From an uncultured Luminiphilus sp. (lineage in GTDB: Bacteria > Pseudomonadota > Gammaproteobacteria > Pseudomonadales > Halieaceae), in the NCBI GenBank assembly GCA_938091995.1, contig CALKNZ010000002.1, positions 1 through 64,000 on the forward strand: a stretch of DNA of 64,000 nt, read 5' to 3'. The position numbers and the translations under genes are program-made. This document shows, in pieces, positions 47,238 to 56,740 of this stretch. Under the pieces are notes generated by a model. That model made no database searches and had not been told where the DNA came from. It worked only from the letters and a program-made list of their open reading frames with translations. Each line of letters opens with the position of its first letter. The first letter of the stretch is position 1.

Positions 47238-48005
47238 CTACGCCTTGATACCCCTATGAACGGCGACAATACCACCGGTCATATTGTGGTACTCACAATT
47301 AACAAGCCCGGCATCTTCCATCATCCCCAACAAGGTATCTTGATCTGGGTGTTTACGAATGGATTCAGCCAAATAGCGGTAGCTGTCAGCATCATTATTA
47401 AATAGCTGTCCCATCAATGGCAGAACTCGAAACGAGTAGGTATCGTAAATTTTTTCAAATATTGGGTTGACCGGCTTTGAGAATTCCAACACCAGGAGTC
47501 GGCCACCGGGCTTTAGAATGCGTTCCATAGACCGAAGGGCCATGTCTTTGTCGGTAACATTGCGCAGTCCAAAGGCAATGGTGATGCAATCAATGGAGGC
47601 ATCGGGAAACGGCAGCATTTGGGCGTCGCATTGCACCATGTGCAAATTTCCCACGGCCCCGGAATCCAGCAGCCGATCACGCCCTACCTTTAACATCGAG
47701 TCATTGATGTCGGCGAGGAGCACCTGGCCGTTATCGCCAACTAGTCGAGAAAATTTCGCTGCGAGATCACCGGTGCCACCCGCAATATCCAGTACTGTCT
47801 GCCCGGGTCGAACGGCACTGAGTTCAATGGTGAAACGCTTCCACAATCGATGAATGCCCGCTGACATCAGATCGTTCATCAAATCATAGCGATTGGCTAC
47901 AGAGTCGAAGACACCACGGACCAGGCCTTCCTTCTCATTCTTGTTGACTGTTTCGAAGCCGAAGTCAGTCGTTTCGCCAGATGCGGCATTAGTTTTATCA
48001 GTCAT
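47238..48005 (-). CDS. ubiE: Ubiquinone/menaquinone C-methyltransferase UbiE
   Basis: SAM-dependent methylation of demethylmenaquinol and the ubiquinone precursor. The 255 residues include [25 protein letters not shown] (quoted in part as [16 protein letters not shown]), the SAM motif [15 protein letters not shown], and the signature [12 protein letters not shown] with YDTYSF. ATG at 48005, 79 bp after the DUF971 gene. It begins the ubiEJB-hisIE-tatABC run. Confidence 0.97.
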   Translation of the reverse strand: MTDKTNAASGETTDFGFETVNKNEKEGLVRGVFDSVANRYDLMNDLMSAGIHRLWKRFTIELSAVRPGQTVLDIAGGTGDLAAKFSRLVGDNGQVLLADINDSMLKVGRDRLLDSGAVGNLHMVQCDAQMLPFPDASIDCITIAFGLRNVTDKDMALRSMERILKPGGRLLVLEFSKPVNPIFEKIYDTYSFRVLPLMGQLFNNDADSYRYLAESIRKHPDQDTLLGMMEDAGLVNCEYHNMTGGIVAVHRGIKA

Positions 48006-48084
48006 AGTGAGTTTCCGGCGGGGCTCATCCGCTTATTGTAACCGAGCTGAGTCGCTGTCGCGTAACAGGGCTAATAGCGTTGGA

Positions 48085-48483
48085 TTAGGGCTGGAACATG
48101 AGCACCTGCGTGTCAGCGTCACGGCCAAGGCCAGCCGCATGAAGGCGAGCGTTGTAATCCTGCCACAGTTCTGGCTGTCGATTGACCAGATCATGCAAAT
48201 AACTCCAGCTGTACAGGCCACTATCATGGCCGTCGTCAAAAACGAGTTGTACTGCATAGTGTCCTACGGGATTAATGGCGGTAATTTGAACCCCCGATTT
48301 GCCGGTTTGAAGGACTTCCTGCCCTGGACCGTGACCCCGAACCTCTGCCGATGGAGAAAACACTCTAAGAAACTCTGCGGTTAAGGAGCCCGTTAGCCCG
48401 TCACTGAATGCCAGATCTAAGGTCCGTTGATTGCGAGCGTAGTGAATCCGGTCAACAGTATGTTCAGCGTCATCAGGCTTCAT
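48085..48483 (-). CDS. DUF971 protein (GBBH-like N-terminal domain)
   Basis: Unknown function. The 132-residue protein matches DUF971, related to the N-terminal domain of gamma-butyrobetaine hydroxylase, with [28 protein letters not shown] (quoted in part as [19 protein letters not shown]) and [19 protein letters not shown]. The His and Asp pattern [11 protein letters not shown] is well kept. ATG at 48483 overlaps the hslU stop by 4 bp. This position after hslVU is conserved in Pseudomonas. Confidence 0.9.
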   Translation of the reverse strand: MKPDDAEHTVDRIHYARNQRTLDLAFSDGLTGSLTAEFLRVFSPSAEVRGHGPGQEVLQTGKSGVQITAINPVGHYAVQLVFDDGHDSGLYSWSYLHDLVNRQPELWQDYNARLHAAGLGRDADTQVLMFQP

Positions 48484-49790
48484 AATATAAACCGTGATAA
48501 ATCGTCGTCATTGGCCAATTCGCCGAGCTGATTATCGACATAGTCTCTATCGATGGTCACTTCAGATTCGCCGACCCCAGCGTCAGACGCACTAAAAGAT
48601 ATTTCCTCAAGTAGCCTTTCCATTGCCGTGGCCAATCGACGCGCACCAATATTTTCAGCACGCTCATTAACTTGCCAGGCGATTTCAGCGATCCGCCCAA
48701 CCCCTGACTCGGTAAAGTGTATGGTGACGCCTTCTGTGGCAAGTAAAGCTTGATATTGGGCGGTCAAGGCTGCTTTAGGCTCTGTCAATATGCGCTGAAA
48801 ATCCTCGCTTGTTAGCGCTGCAAGTTCCACTCGAATAGGCAGGCGACCCTGTAGCTCAGGAATGAGATCGGCAGGTTTTGACAGGTGAAAAGCACCTGAA
48901 GCAATAAATAAAATGTGGTCGGTTTTAATGGTGCCGTGCTTGGTGGTGACCGAGCAGCCCTCTATCAGTGGCAAGAGGTCGCGTTGCACGCCTTCACGGG
49001 AGACATCCGCGCCGCCCATTTCACCGCGTCTGGCCACCTTATCAATCTCATCAATGAAAATAATACCCGTTTGTTCGGCGGCGGAGAGAGCTTGAGCTTT
49101 TAGATCTTCAGGATCAATGAGTTTGCTGGCCTCTTCATCTTCCAATAACTTAAGTGCCTCCTGAATCGGCGCTTTGCGGGGTTTCCCGCCTTTGTTGAGG
49201 TTCGCAAACATGCCCTGAAGTTGCTGCGTCATCTCTTCCATACCGGGGGGTGCCATGATATCGACGCTGCTGGCTGGATTTTTGACTTCAATTTCAACTT
49301 CCCGGTCATTGAGGTCACCTTCACGAAGCTTTTTACGTAACACTTGTCGGGTGCTTGCGTTGCTGTCGTCACGGTCGGGTGGTAACAATAGGTCTAGCAA
49401 GCGTTCTTCCGCAGCATCTTTGGCTCGCGTACGAACTTTGATCAGCGCTTCCTCTCGCAGGAGAGTAATGGCGGTCTCTACGAGATCGCGAATCATAGAC
49501 TCTACGTCACGACCCACGTATCCGACTTCCGTAAATTTAGTGGCCTCCACCTTTACAAAGGGTGCCCCTGCTAGCTTGGCGAGTCGTCGTGCGATTTCTG
49601 TTTTACCGACGCCGGTTGGGCCAATCATCAAGATATTCTTGGGAGTAATCTCGCTGCGCAGATCGGGCTCAAGCTGTTGACGTCGCCAGCGGTTGCGTAG
49701 GGCTATGGCCACCGCACGCTTGGCTTCGGCCTGACCGATAATGTGTTGGTCCAGTGCATGGACAATTTCGCGGGGAGTCATATTTGACAT
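48480..49790 (-). CDS. hslU: HslU, ATPase subunit of the HslVU protease
   Basis: AAA+ unfoldase feeding substrates to HslV. The 436 residues have the N-terminal [20 protein letters not shown], Walker [10 protein letters not shown], the pore-loop motif GYVGRDVE, an intermediate I domain (about 110-230), Walker B IIFIDEID, and sensor regions ending at the C-terminal LSRFIL, which docks into HslV. It lies 3 bp after hslV. Confidence 0.98.
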   Translation of the reverse strand: MSNMTPREIVHALDQHIIGQAEAKRAVAIALRNRWRRQQLEPDLRSEITPKNILMIGPTGVGKTEIARRLAKLAGAPFVKVEATKFTEVGYVGRDVESMIRDLVETAITLLREEALIKVRTRAKDAAEERLLDLLLPPDRDDSNASTRQVLRKKLREGDLNDREVEIEVKNPASSVDIMAPPGMEEMTQQLQGMFANLNKGGKPRKAPIQEALKLLEDEEASKLIDPEDLKAQALSAAEQTGIIFIDEIDKVARRGEMGGADVSREGVQRDLLPLIEGCSVTTKHGTIKTDHILFIASGAFHLSKPADLIPELQGRLPIRVELAALTSEDFQRILTEPKAALTAQYQALLATEGVTIHFTESGVGRIAEIAWQVNERAENIGARRLATAMERLLEEISFSASDAGVGESEVTIDRDYVDNQLGELANDDDLSRFIL

Positions 49791-49793
49791 GAT

Positions 49794-50330
49794 TCAGGCT
49801 AGGGTCTCTATGGTTTGGTTGTGATTAGTGAATACGCAAATATCGCCCGCTATAGACAGGCTTTTCTTTACAATTTCCTCGGCCGAAAGGGTCGTGTTTT
49901 CGATGAGGGCATGTGCTGCTGCCTGAGCGTAGGGCCCACCTGAACCGATCGCGATAAGACTATTCTCCGGTTCTATAACATCGCCGTTGCCGGTGATAAT
50001 GAGCGACGTGTTAGCGTCTGCCACTGCGAGTAGGGCCTCGAGCCGGCGTAAAGCGCGTTCTGACCGCCACAGTTTAGCGAGTTCTACGGCGGCGCGTGTC
50101 AACTGGCCCTGGTATTTTTCTAGCTGAGCTTCGAAAAGCTCAAACAGTGTAAAAGCGTCTGCTGTGCCCCCGGCAAAACCGGCAATGACACTGTCTTTGT
50201 AGAGGCGTCTGACCTTTCGGGCATTACCTTTCATGACGGTATTACCCATGGAGACTTGACCGTCACCACCGATTGCCACCTGACCGTCTCTACGCACCGA
50301 TACAATGGTGGTGCCGTGGAATTGTTCCAT
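49794..50330 (-). CDS. hslV: HslV, peptidase subunit of the HslVU protease
   Basis: Proteasome-like threonine peptidase. Family comparison places the active-site Thr at residue 7 ([10 protein letters not shown]), so a six-residue propeptide would be removed; the E. coli form removes only Met. Other conserved parts are [30 protein letters not shown] and [11 protein letters not shown]. 178 residues, ATG at 50330, 18 bp after the SPOR gene. Confidence 0.97.
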   Translation of the reverse strand: MEQFHGTTIVSVRRDGQVAIGGDGQVSMGNTVMKGNARKVRRLYKDSVIAGFAGGTADAFTLFELFEAQLEKYQGQLTRAAVELAKLWRSERALRRLEALLAVADANTSLIITGNGDVIEPENSLIAIGSGGPYAQAAAHALIENTTLSAEEIVKKSLSIAGDICVFTNHNQTIETLA

Positions 50331-50348
50331 GCTCTTTCTCCTTGTCGT

Positions 50349-50966
50349 TCAGGGCGAACGTGGTCTGCGTAGTAGCAAAGTATCAATCGATTGCTGTGCC
50401 GTAATAGAGCGCGCTTGAGCCATTTTTGAGCGACTTTTGAAAGGCCCCAGATAAACGCGATACCAAGCGCCATTGTCGCCTTCAGTTTGTTCAATAGTGG
50501 GGTCTAATCCCAGCAGCACCAGTTCACCACGACGCCGATCTGCGTCGTTGCGAGCCCTAAAAGATCCCGCCTGCAATACGTAGAGATCACCCTGCCCGCT
50601 ACCGTTGATATCGGGCGGCTCAACGTCTGAGGTCAGGTCGAGTGTCTGAGAGGGCAGCACCGTATAAAAGTCGAAGCGAGGTTGAGGGTCGTCGTCCGCA
50701 GGCGCAACATGAGATTCTTCAATAGTTGCAGTGGCTACTGTATTGCCCTGATTCGTTAGCCAGGCAAAGCCAATAACCCCGAGTAGAAGTCCTGCTGTAA
50801 TACCGACCCCAAACCCTTGCACGTGAGCCAATGTCAGTGACGGTGGACCGTTGGTGGATGCGGTCTTACGTCTATTAGCGCTGGGCTTACGACTGGCCGC
50901 TCGCTGTCCAGAGCCCCTCGCGGCCGGTTTCCTGGGGGTTGCTGGTTTCCGGGATTGTGTGGCCAA
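50349..50966 (-). CDS. SPOR-domain cell-division-type protein (FtsN-like)
   Basis: Bitopic inner-membrane protein. The 205 residues have a basic Arg/Lys/Ala-rich cytosolic N-terminus (1-48), one membrane helix (about 53-72, ITAGLLLGVIGFAWL), a linker, and a C-terminal SPOR domain (about 127-203, YVLQAGSFRARNDADRRRGEL) that binds denuded peptidoglycan. Position between argS and hslV is where Pseudomonas encodes its FtsN-like SPOR protein. Calling it FtsN itself is inference. It lies 2 bp after argS. Confidence 0.88.
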   Translation of the reverse strand: MATQSRKPATPRKPAARGSGQRAASRKPSANRRKTASTNGPPSLTLAHVQGFGVGITAGLLLGVIGFAWLTNQGNTVATATIEESHVAPADDDPQPRFDFYTVLPSQTLDLTSDVEPPDINGSGQGDLYVLQAGSFRARNDADRRRGELVLLGLDPTIEQTEGDNGAWYRVYLGPFKSRSKMAQARSITAQQSIDTLLLRRPRSP

Positions 50967-50968
50967 AG

Positions 50969-52657
50969 CTACATACTCTCTGGGGCCGAGACGCCCAGTA
51001 AGTTTAGCCCGTTTTCAATCACCTGGCGTGTTGCCTCTGCAAGGCTAATTCGCGCTAGCGATTGACTCTTGTTATCGGCGTCAACCAGCTTGTGGGCGTT
51101 ATATAAACCGTGAAAGGCTGCGGCAACCTCGCGCAAGTAATTGGCAATATCGTGGGGTTCAAGGCGCTGTGCGGCATTAGCGACAACCTCGGGAAACTTG
51201 GCTAGAAGCAAGGCTAGCGCCAGTTCTTCAGCGGTGGTTAGCGTGTTCAAGTGGTCGAGTCCGGCGTCTGCTGTCCAATCGGCGCCTTCGGTGAGGGCTT
51301 TGCGTTTGACGCTACAAACTCTGGCATGGGCATATTGTATGTAAAACACCGGATTTTCATTGGACTGGGCGAGGGCTAGGTCGATATCGAAAGTTAATTG
51401 AGATGAGGCCGAGCGTGCGGCCAGAAAAAAGCGCGTGGCATCTCTGCCCACCCACTCAATGAGATCCCGCAAGGTTACGTAGCTGCCGGCGCGCTTAGAC
51501 AGCTTAACCTCAGCCCCGTCACGCATGACGGTGACCATTTGGTGCAACACGTATTCGGGCCATCCTGCAGGAATATCCTTACCTAATCCCTGCAGCCCCG
51601 CTCTGACTCGGGTAATGGTGCTGTGATGGTCGGCACCTTGCTCGTTGATCACCCGCTCAAAACCGCGTTGCCATTTATTGAGGTGGTAGGCTACATCCGG
51701 CACAAAATAGGTGTACTCCCCATCCTTTTTGCGCATCACCCGGTCTTTGTCATCGCCAAAGTCACTGGTTCGTAGCCAAAGTGCACCCTCTTGCTCGTAG
51801 GTATGTCCGGCGCTCTCAAGAGCCGATACCGTGTCGTTAACCTCGCCACTTTCGTACAGTGCACTTTCTAGAAAATATTCATCGAAACGGACGCCGAAGG
51901 CTTTTAAGTCGAGATCCTGTTCCCGACGCAACCAAGCCACGGCGAAGTCACGAATGGCGTCTAGATTATCAATATCACCCAGTGCTGTGATGGTGCGGTC
52001 CGCCGCGGAAACGGTGATTTTATTTTGGTAGGCGGTCGCAAGATCGGTAATGTAGGTGCCACGGTAACCGTCTTCTGGCCAGTCTGAGTCCTCGGGCGTC
52101 AGTCCTTGGGCTCGGGCTTGCACTGATCGCGCTAAATTGACGATCTGCTGTCCCGCATCGTTGTAATAAAACTCTCGGTGTACAGACCAGCCGGTAGCGA
52201 CTAACAGTCGCGCGAGTGAGTCGCCAATTGCCGCGCCACGGCCATGACCGACATGCAAAGGCCCGGTGGGATTAGCCGAAACGAACTCAACTTGAGCCCG
52301 ACGGCCTCCGCCTTTATTACTGTTTCCAAACTCAGATCCGTTGGCGAGAATGGAACGGATAACCTCGACGTGGCTTGATTGATTGAGAAAAAAATTAATG
52401 AATCCCGGACCGGCGATCTCAGTTTTGGCTACGAAGTCATTGGCGGGCAGCGCGTCAATAATCATCGCAGCGAGATCCCGGGGAGCCATGCGTGCCTTTT
52501 TAGCCAGCACCATGGCTAGATTAGTGGCAAGGTCACCATGGCTGGGGTCTTTGGTGTGATCAATCTGGGGGACAAGATCCGGCACTTCCGGCACCTGTTC
52601 TTTGGCTATCAACGCCTTCATAGCCTGATCCAGAAGCGAAGTAAGCGCTTCCTTCAT
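50969..52657 (-). CDS. argS: Arginyl-tRNA synthetase
   Basis: Charges tRNA-Arg. The 562-residue class I enzyme has the HIGH-type motif [14 protein letters not shown], the KMSKS-like motif KLSKRAG, the N-terminal Add1 domain (1-100) and a C-terminal DALR anticodon-binding domain (about 445-562). The conserved [11 protein letters not shown] precedes the active site. ATG at 52657. It is separated from priA by 110 bp, so it may have its own promoter. Confidence 0.98.
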   Translation of the reverse strand: MKEALTSLLDQAMKALIAKEQVPEVPDLVPQIDHTKDPSHGDLATNLAMVLAKKARMAPRDLAAMIIDALPANDFVAKTEIAGPGFINFFLNQSSHVEVIRSILANGSEFGNSNKGGGRRAQVEFVSANPTGPLHVGHGRGAAIGDSLARLLVATGWSVHREFYYNDAGQQIVNLARSVQARAQGLTPEDSDWPEDGYRGTYITDLATAYQNKITVSAADRTITALGDIDNLDAIRDFAVAWLRREQDLDLKAFGVRFDEYFLESALYESGEVNDTVSALESAGHTYEQEGALWLRTSDFGDDKDRVMRKKDGEYTYFVPDVAYHLNKWQRGFERVINEQGADHHSTITRVRAGLQGLGKDIPAGWPEYVLHQMVTVMRDGAEVKLSKRAGSYVTLRDLIEWVGRDATRFFLAARSASSQLTFDIDLALAQSNENPVFYIQYAHARVCSVKRKALTEGADWTADAGLDHLNTLTTAEELALALLLAKFPEVVANAAQRLEPHDIANYLREVAAAFHGLYNAHKLVDADNKSQSLARISLAEATRQVIENGLNLLGVSAPESM

Positions 52658-52767
52658 AATTATCTACTCCACGGTTTTCGCATGCCTAGCACGCTGGGAC
52701 GGACGGAATTATCCCCGAGCTGACACCTTTTTGACAGAGGCTTAACTTTTATGGGCCTGGTAAATAC

Positions 52768-55011
52768 TCATAACGGCTCTGAGGGGTCTATATCGACAAA
52801 CCAACGTAAACCGCTGGGCGCTCTCTTTTCAGCGGCCAGCACGACCAGTTTTTTTACACTGGCATGAACCCCGGATCGTTTTGGGCCCGCGATAACAATA
52901 TGGCTACGATATAGCCCGGCACGACGGGCCATGGGAGCGGACAGTGGCCCGACTAGACGAATTAACGGATCTGGAGTTTGCGACCGGTAGGCTTTTATTA
53001 AGGCGACAAGGAATGCTGCTCCTGCGTCGGGTGTGGCACTGTCGCAGCGTAAAGCTGCTAGGGCTCCGTTTGGAGGGAGCCCTTGAGCTTCACGGGATAA
53101 CAGCAGCTGTGCCGATAGCGAGCGCCAATTTTTTTCCAGCACCGCCATCATTATGGGGTGTTCAGGGTGTCGAGTTTGGATTATGACCTCTCCTGACCGT
53201 TGCGCGCGGCCCGCCCGACCACCCACTTGAGTGAGTAGCTGTGCTAAGCGCTCTTCGCCGCGGAAATCTGGACTCATTAGCAGCGAGTCAGCGTCTAGGA
53301 CACCCACACATGTGACCTTTGGGAAATGGTGACCCTTAGCCAGCAGTTGTGTGCCCAACATGATACAGGCCCCTGCGTTTTCGACTGTTTGGGTAAATGT
53401 CGCCATCGCATGCCGACCAGACATACTGTCACTATCCACACGATATACGGGGACGTCGGGAAAATCTTTTTTCAGCGCCTGCTCGGTTTGTTCGGTCCCG
53501 AGGCCACTGGCCACGAGCCGCTGCCCGTGACACTGAGGGCACAGTTTTGGCAAAGGGTTTTGCTGTCCACAATGATGACACTGCACACGCGGTGGCTTTT
53601 TATGCAAGGTTTGCCGGGCGTCGCAGTTTTGGCATTCAGCGGTCCAACCGCAGTCATGGCATAACAACGTTGGTGCAAAGCCTCTGCGATTTAAAAATAA
53701 TAATACTTGTTCGCCTCGAGCCAGCACCTCCTTCATTTTGGTTTGTAATTGCGCTGAAAGCCCTGCGCGCAGCGCTAATCCGCGAATATCAATAATGCGT
53801 TTACTGGGGGGATGGGCACCTGCAGCCCGTTGCGTCAGTCGGTGCCACTGGTAACGCTCGCTCGTGGCATTTGCCATGGACTCTAGGCTTGGCGTGGCCG
53901 AACCCAGAACCACAGGGCAACCACTGAGTTGCGCTCTTTTGACGGCGACGTCTCGGGCTGAATAGCGCAGACCATCCTGTTGATTCAGCGATACGTCGTG
54001 CTCTTCATCAACAATGATCAAGCCCGGTGTCAGCATTGGCGCAAAGACAGCAGATCGCGTTCCAATAATAATGCCTGCCTGCTGGCTTCTTGCGGCCTGC
54101 CAATTACGATCCCTCTCGGCGCCACCGAGGCCCGAATGCAGCGTAACGATAGGACAATCAAAGCGGTCGTTGAAGCGCTTGACCAACTGTGGTGTCAGGC
54201 CGATTTCAGGAATCAGTACGAGGGTTTGCTCTTGGCGGGCGATGGCGGCGGCAATGGCCTGCAAGTAAACCTCGGTTTTTCCGCTGCCCGTGACGCCCTC
54301 TAATAAATGACAGGTAAATTGGCCCAGTGATGCTGTAATTGCAGTGATGGCGGTGTTCTGTTCATTGTTGGCGCTCAGTGGAGCCCTACATTCCCAGGCT
54401 TTATTGGCGAGAATTTCCACGGGTTCAATTAAAGCGCTAGCCAACAGCGTGCGGAAGTTATCTGGCTTAAACCCCAAAGATTGCAGCTCGCTGCGGGTTT
54501 TGGGTCCATTACGTAGTGCAGCGATCAGGGCCTGCTGGCGGGGTGCGCGACTCAGTGATGTGTCCGACAGACCTTCACCACGCAGCGTAAGATTAAATCC
54601 ACGGTCGTGGACACTTGCCGGTGACTCTCCTCGTCTCTCTCTGGGTGATAGGCCTAAAATTAATGTCTCACCGGGAGGGTGCTGGTAGTAATCTGCGGTC
54701 CAGCTCAACAGCTCGAGCACGGCAGGATCAATCAGTGGGTTTTTATCCAGATAATTCTTGGTGCGTTTCAGTTTGGCTGGGTCGACGTTAGTGGACCCTA
54801 GAATTTCGGTGACAATACCCACAAGTTGCCGAGATCCCAGGGGCACTAGAATTCGGCTTCCAACCGCGGGTAACGTGTCAGTACCTTTTGCCGGCAGATA
54901 ATCCAGGTATCCCCGAACAGGAATGGGTACAGCGCAGCGCAACAGGGTTTGGGCGTTGTCTGGTCGCTGTGGCAAGTTTGATCCTCGATGTTGAACTGTT
55001 GGGAATTCCAT
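52768..55011 (-). CDS. priA: Primosomal replication protein N' (PriA helicase)
   Basis: Restarts stalled forks by loading the replisome. The 747-residue protein has an N-terminal DNA-binding domain ([19 protein letters not shown]), Walker [18 protein letters not shown] box IIVDEEHD, the GSATPSLE motif, and eight zinc-binding cysteines around [17 protein letters not shown] and CHHCGQQ...LCPQCHG. Helicase motifs V-VI include [12 protein letters not shown] and [11 protein letters not shown]. The ATG at 55011 makes it about 20 residues longer than some homologues at the N-terminus. It is divergent from rpmE. Confidence 0.97.
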   Translation of the reverse strand: MEFPTVQHRGSNLPQRPDNAQTLLRCAVPIPVRGYLDYLPAKGTDTLPAVGSRILVPLGSRQLVGIVTEILGSTNVDPAKLKRTKNYLDKNPLIDPAVLELLSWTADYYQHPPGETLILGLSPRERRGESPASVHDRGFNLTLRGEGLSDTSLSRAPRQQALIAALRNGPKTRSELQSLGFKPDNFRTLLASALIEPVEILANKAWECRAPLSANNEQNTAITAITASLGQFTCHLLEGVTGSGKTEVYLQAIAAAIARQEQTLVLIPEIGLTPQLVKRFNDRFDCPIVTLHSGLGGAERDRNWQAARSQQAGIIIGTRSAVFAPMLTPGLIIVDEEHDVSLNQQDGLRYSARDVAVKRAQLSGCPVVLGSATPSLESMANATSERYQWHRLTQRAAGAHPPSKRIIDIRGLALRAGLSAQLQTKMKEVLARGEQVLLFLNRRGFAPTLLCHDCGWTAECQNCDARQTLHKKPPRVQCHHCGQQNPLPKLCPQCHGQRLVASGLGTEQTEQALKKDFPDVPVYRVDSDSMSGRHAMATFTQTVENAGACIMLGTQLLAKGHHFPKVTCVGVLDADSLLMSPDFRGEERLAQLLTQVGGRAGRAQRSGEVIIQTRHPEHPIMMAVLEKNWRSLSAQLLLSREAQGLPPNGALAALRCDSATPDAGAAFLVALIKAYRSQTPDPLIRLVGPLSAPMARRAGLYRSHIVIAGPKRSGVHASVKKLVVLAAEKRAPSGLRWFVDIDPSEPL

Positions 55012-55105
55012 TGTTTCTTGGGCCTTGATAAACCTTCGGTTTCTGGTAACCTTCGTCCTCTTTTTTTATGGCGCCTCCGTGTGGGGGGTTGCAAGGAATC
55101 TGTTC

Positions 55106-55321
55106 ATGAAAGCCGACACTCATCCGCGTTACGAGGAAATCACTGCTCGTTGTAGCTGTGGCAACGAAATCAAGACCCGTTCAACAGTCTGCGAAGACAT
55201 TTTGTTGGATGTCTGCAGCCAATGCCATCCCTTCTTTACTGGGAAGCAGAAAATCTTGGATACTGGCGGTCGAGTAGATCGTTTTAATAAGCGCTTCGCA
55301 GGCAGAAGCCTGAAGAAATAG
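55106..55321 (+). CDS. rpmE: 50S ribosomal protein L31 (zinc-binding form)
   Basis: Bridge protein of the large subunit. The ATG at 55106 gives 71 residues, the family length, with AAGGA 9 bp upstream; the frame is open to 55025 but the extra part is leader. The zinc ligands Cys16, Cys18, Cys37 and Cys40 are all present ([13 protein letters not shown]), so this is the C+ form, and [11 protein letters not shown] follows. An additional Cys lies in STVCEDI. A strong terminator follows 20 bp after the stop. Confidence 0.97.
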   Translation: MKADTHPRYEEITARCSCGNEIKTRSTVCEDILLDVCSQCHPFFTGKQKILDTGGRVDRFNKRFAGRSLKK

Positions 55322-55340
55322 GCCCCTTAGGGGAAATAAG

Positions 55341-55365
55341 CGCCGGCCAAGCCGGCGTTTTTTTT
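55341..55365 (+). terminator. Rho-independent terminator of rpmE
   Basis: 7-bp stem CGCCGGC/GCCGGCG with a 3-nt loop, followed by eight T. Confidence 0.93.
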
Positions 55366-55411
55366 GTCTCGAATGCCGCTAAGTGGCATTCAGAGCGGAA
55401 GGTCGACGTAT

Positions 55412-56701
55412 ATGTCAAAGCAACTTCTGAAAGATGCCCTCGATTATCATGCCTTGCCGATTCCGGGCAAGATTAGTGTTGAGCTGACAAAGCCTGCCGA
55501 TACCATGCGTCACTTGGCGATGGCCTATTCTCCCGGCGTTGCGGAACCCTGCAGCCAAATAGCACTGGATCCGCAGCTTGCCTATCGTTACACCGGGAAA
55601 GGCAACAGTGTCGCGGTCATTTCTAATGGTAGTGCTGTTCTTGGATTGGGCAACCTAGGTGCGCTGGCGAGTAAGCCGGTAATGGAAGGGAAAGCCTTAC
55701 TCTTTAAGCGTTTTGCCAATATCAATGCTATCGATGTGTTGGTCGATACTCAGGATGTAGATACTTTCGTCAATACCGTAAGCGCCATTGCCTGCACTTA
55801 TGGGGGTATCAATCTTGAAGACATCAAAGCGCCTGAGTGCTTCGAAATTGAGCGCAGGCTTCAGGGCTTGTGTGATATTCCTATTTTTCATGATGATCAA
55901 CACGGTACCGCTATTGTTACCGCTGCAGCTCTGGTTAATGCCCTTGAGATCCAACAGAAGACACTAGATAACGTTAATGTCGTGTGTTTGGGCGCGGGAG
56001 CGGCAGCAGTTGCTTGTATGAAACTGCTGTTGGAAATGGGTGCTGATCCGGGGCGCATGCTGATGTTGGATCGTCAGGGCGTCATCCATGCCGGGCGCGA
56101 GCAGCTCAATGAACAAAAAGCGCTCTTCGCGGTCAATACTGACAAACGGACCCTCGATGACGCGATGAAAGGCTGTGATGTCTTTGTTGGGCTTTCTGGT
56201 TCCGACTTGGTCTCTCAGGACATGGTCGCGTCAATGGCGCCTCGGCCTATAATTTTTGCATGCTCCAACCCCGATCCTGAGATTAAGCGCGAGCTCGCCA
56301 TGGCTACCCGTAGCGACATCGTTATGGCCACAGGGCGGTCTGACCTGCCCAATCAGGTCAACAATGTTTTGGGGTTCCCATTTATTTTCCGGGGTGCATT
56401 AGACGTAAGAGCTTCGACCATTAATGAAGCCATGAAAATTGCAACGGTTAATGCTTTGGCTGAATTGGCGAGAGAACCAGTGCCTGAATCTGTGTTGGAT
56501 GCCTACAGTCTCATCGATTTGGAATACGGCCCGAATTACATTTTGCCCAAGCCTATGGATCCCCGGCTGATGCCCATTATCGCACCGGCGGTAGCCCGTG
56601 CTGCTCAGGCTTCGGGTGTTGCCCGCTGCGAAATTGATGAAGATTACGAAGAGCAACTCTGGGGTGGTGTTGGTTTTGGCGCTGATCGCAATTGGCGCTG
56701 A
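55412..56701 (+). CDS. Malic enzyme (short form without phosphotransacetylase domain)
   Basis: Oxidative decarboxylation of malate to pyruvate. The ATG at 55412 gives 429 residues starting MSKQLLKDALDYHALPIPGK; the frame upstream to 55364 overlaps the rpmE terminator. Visible are AYSPGVAEPC, the Lys region SKPVMEGKALLFKRF, metal residues IFHDDQHGTAIV, and the Rossmann motif CLGAGAAAVACMKLL. The product ends without the phosphotransacetylase-like domain found in E. coli MaeB (about 760 residues). Cofactor preference is not certain. A GGAAGG site lies about 10 bp upstream. Confidence 0.93.
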   Translation: MSKQLLKDALDYHALPIPGKISVELTKPADTMRHLAMAYSPGVAEPCSQIALDPQLAYRYTGKGNSVAVISNGSAVLGLGNLGALASKPVMEGKALLFKRFANINAIDVLVDTQDVDTFVNTVSAIACTYGGINLEDIKAPECFEIERRLQGLCDIPIFHDDQHGTAIVTAAALVNALEIQQKTLDNVNVVCLGAGAAAVACMKLLLEMGADPGRMLMLDRQGVIHAGREQLNEQKALFAVNTDKRTLDDAMKGCDVFVGLSGSDLVSQDMVASMAPRPIIFACSNPDPEIKRELAMATRSDIVMATGRSDLPNQVNNVLGFPFIFRGALDVRASTINEAMKIATVNALAELAREPVPESVLDAYSLIDLEYGPNYILPKPMDPRLMPIIAPAVARAAQASGVARCEIDEDYEEQLWGGVGFGADRNWR

Positions 56702-56740
56702 GTGGTTGGGTTTAATCACTAGGGTTGAGGTTATTCTGCT

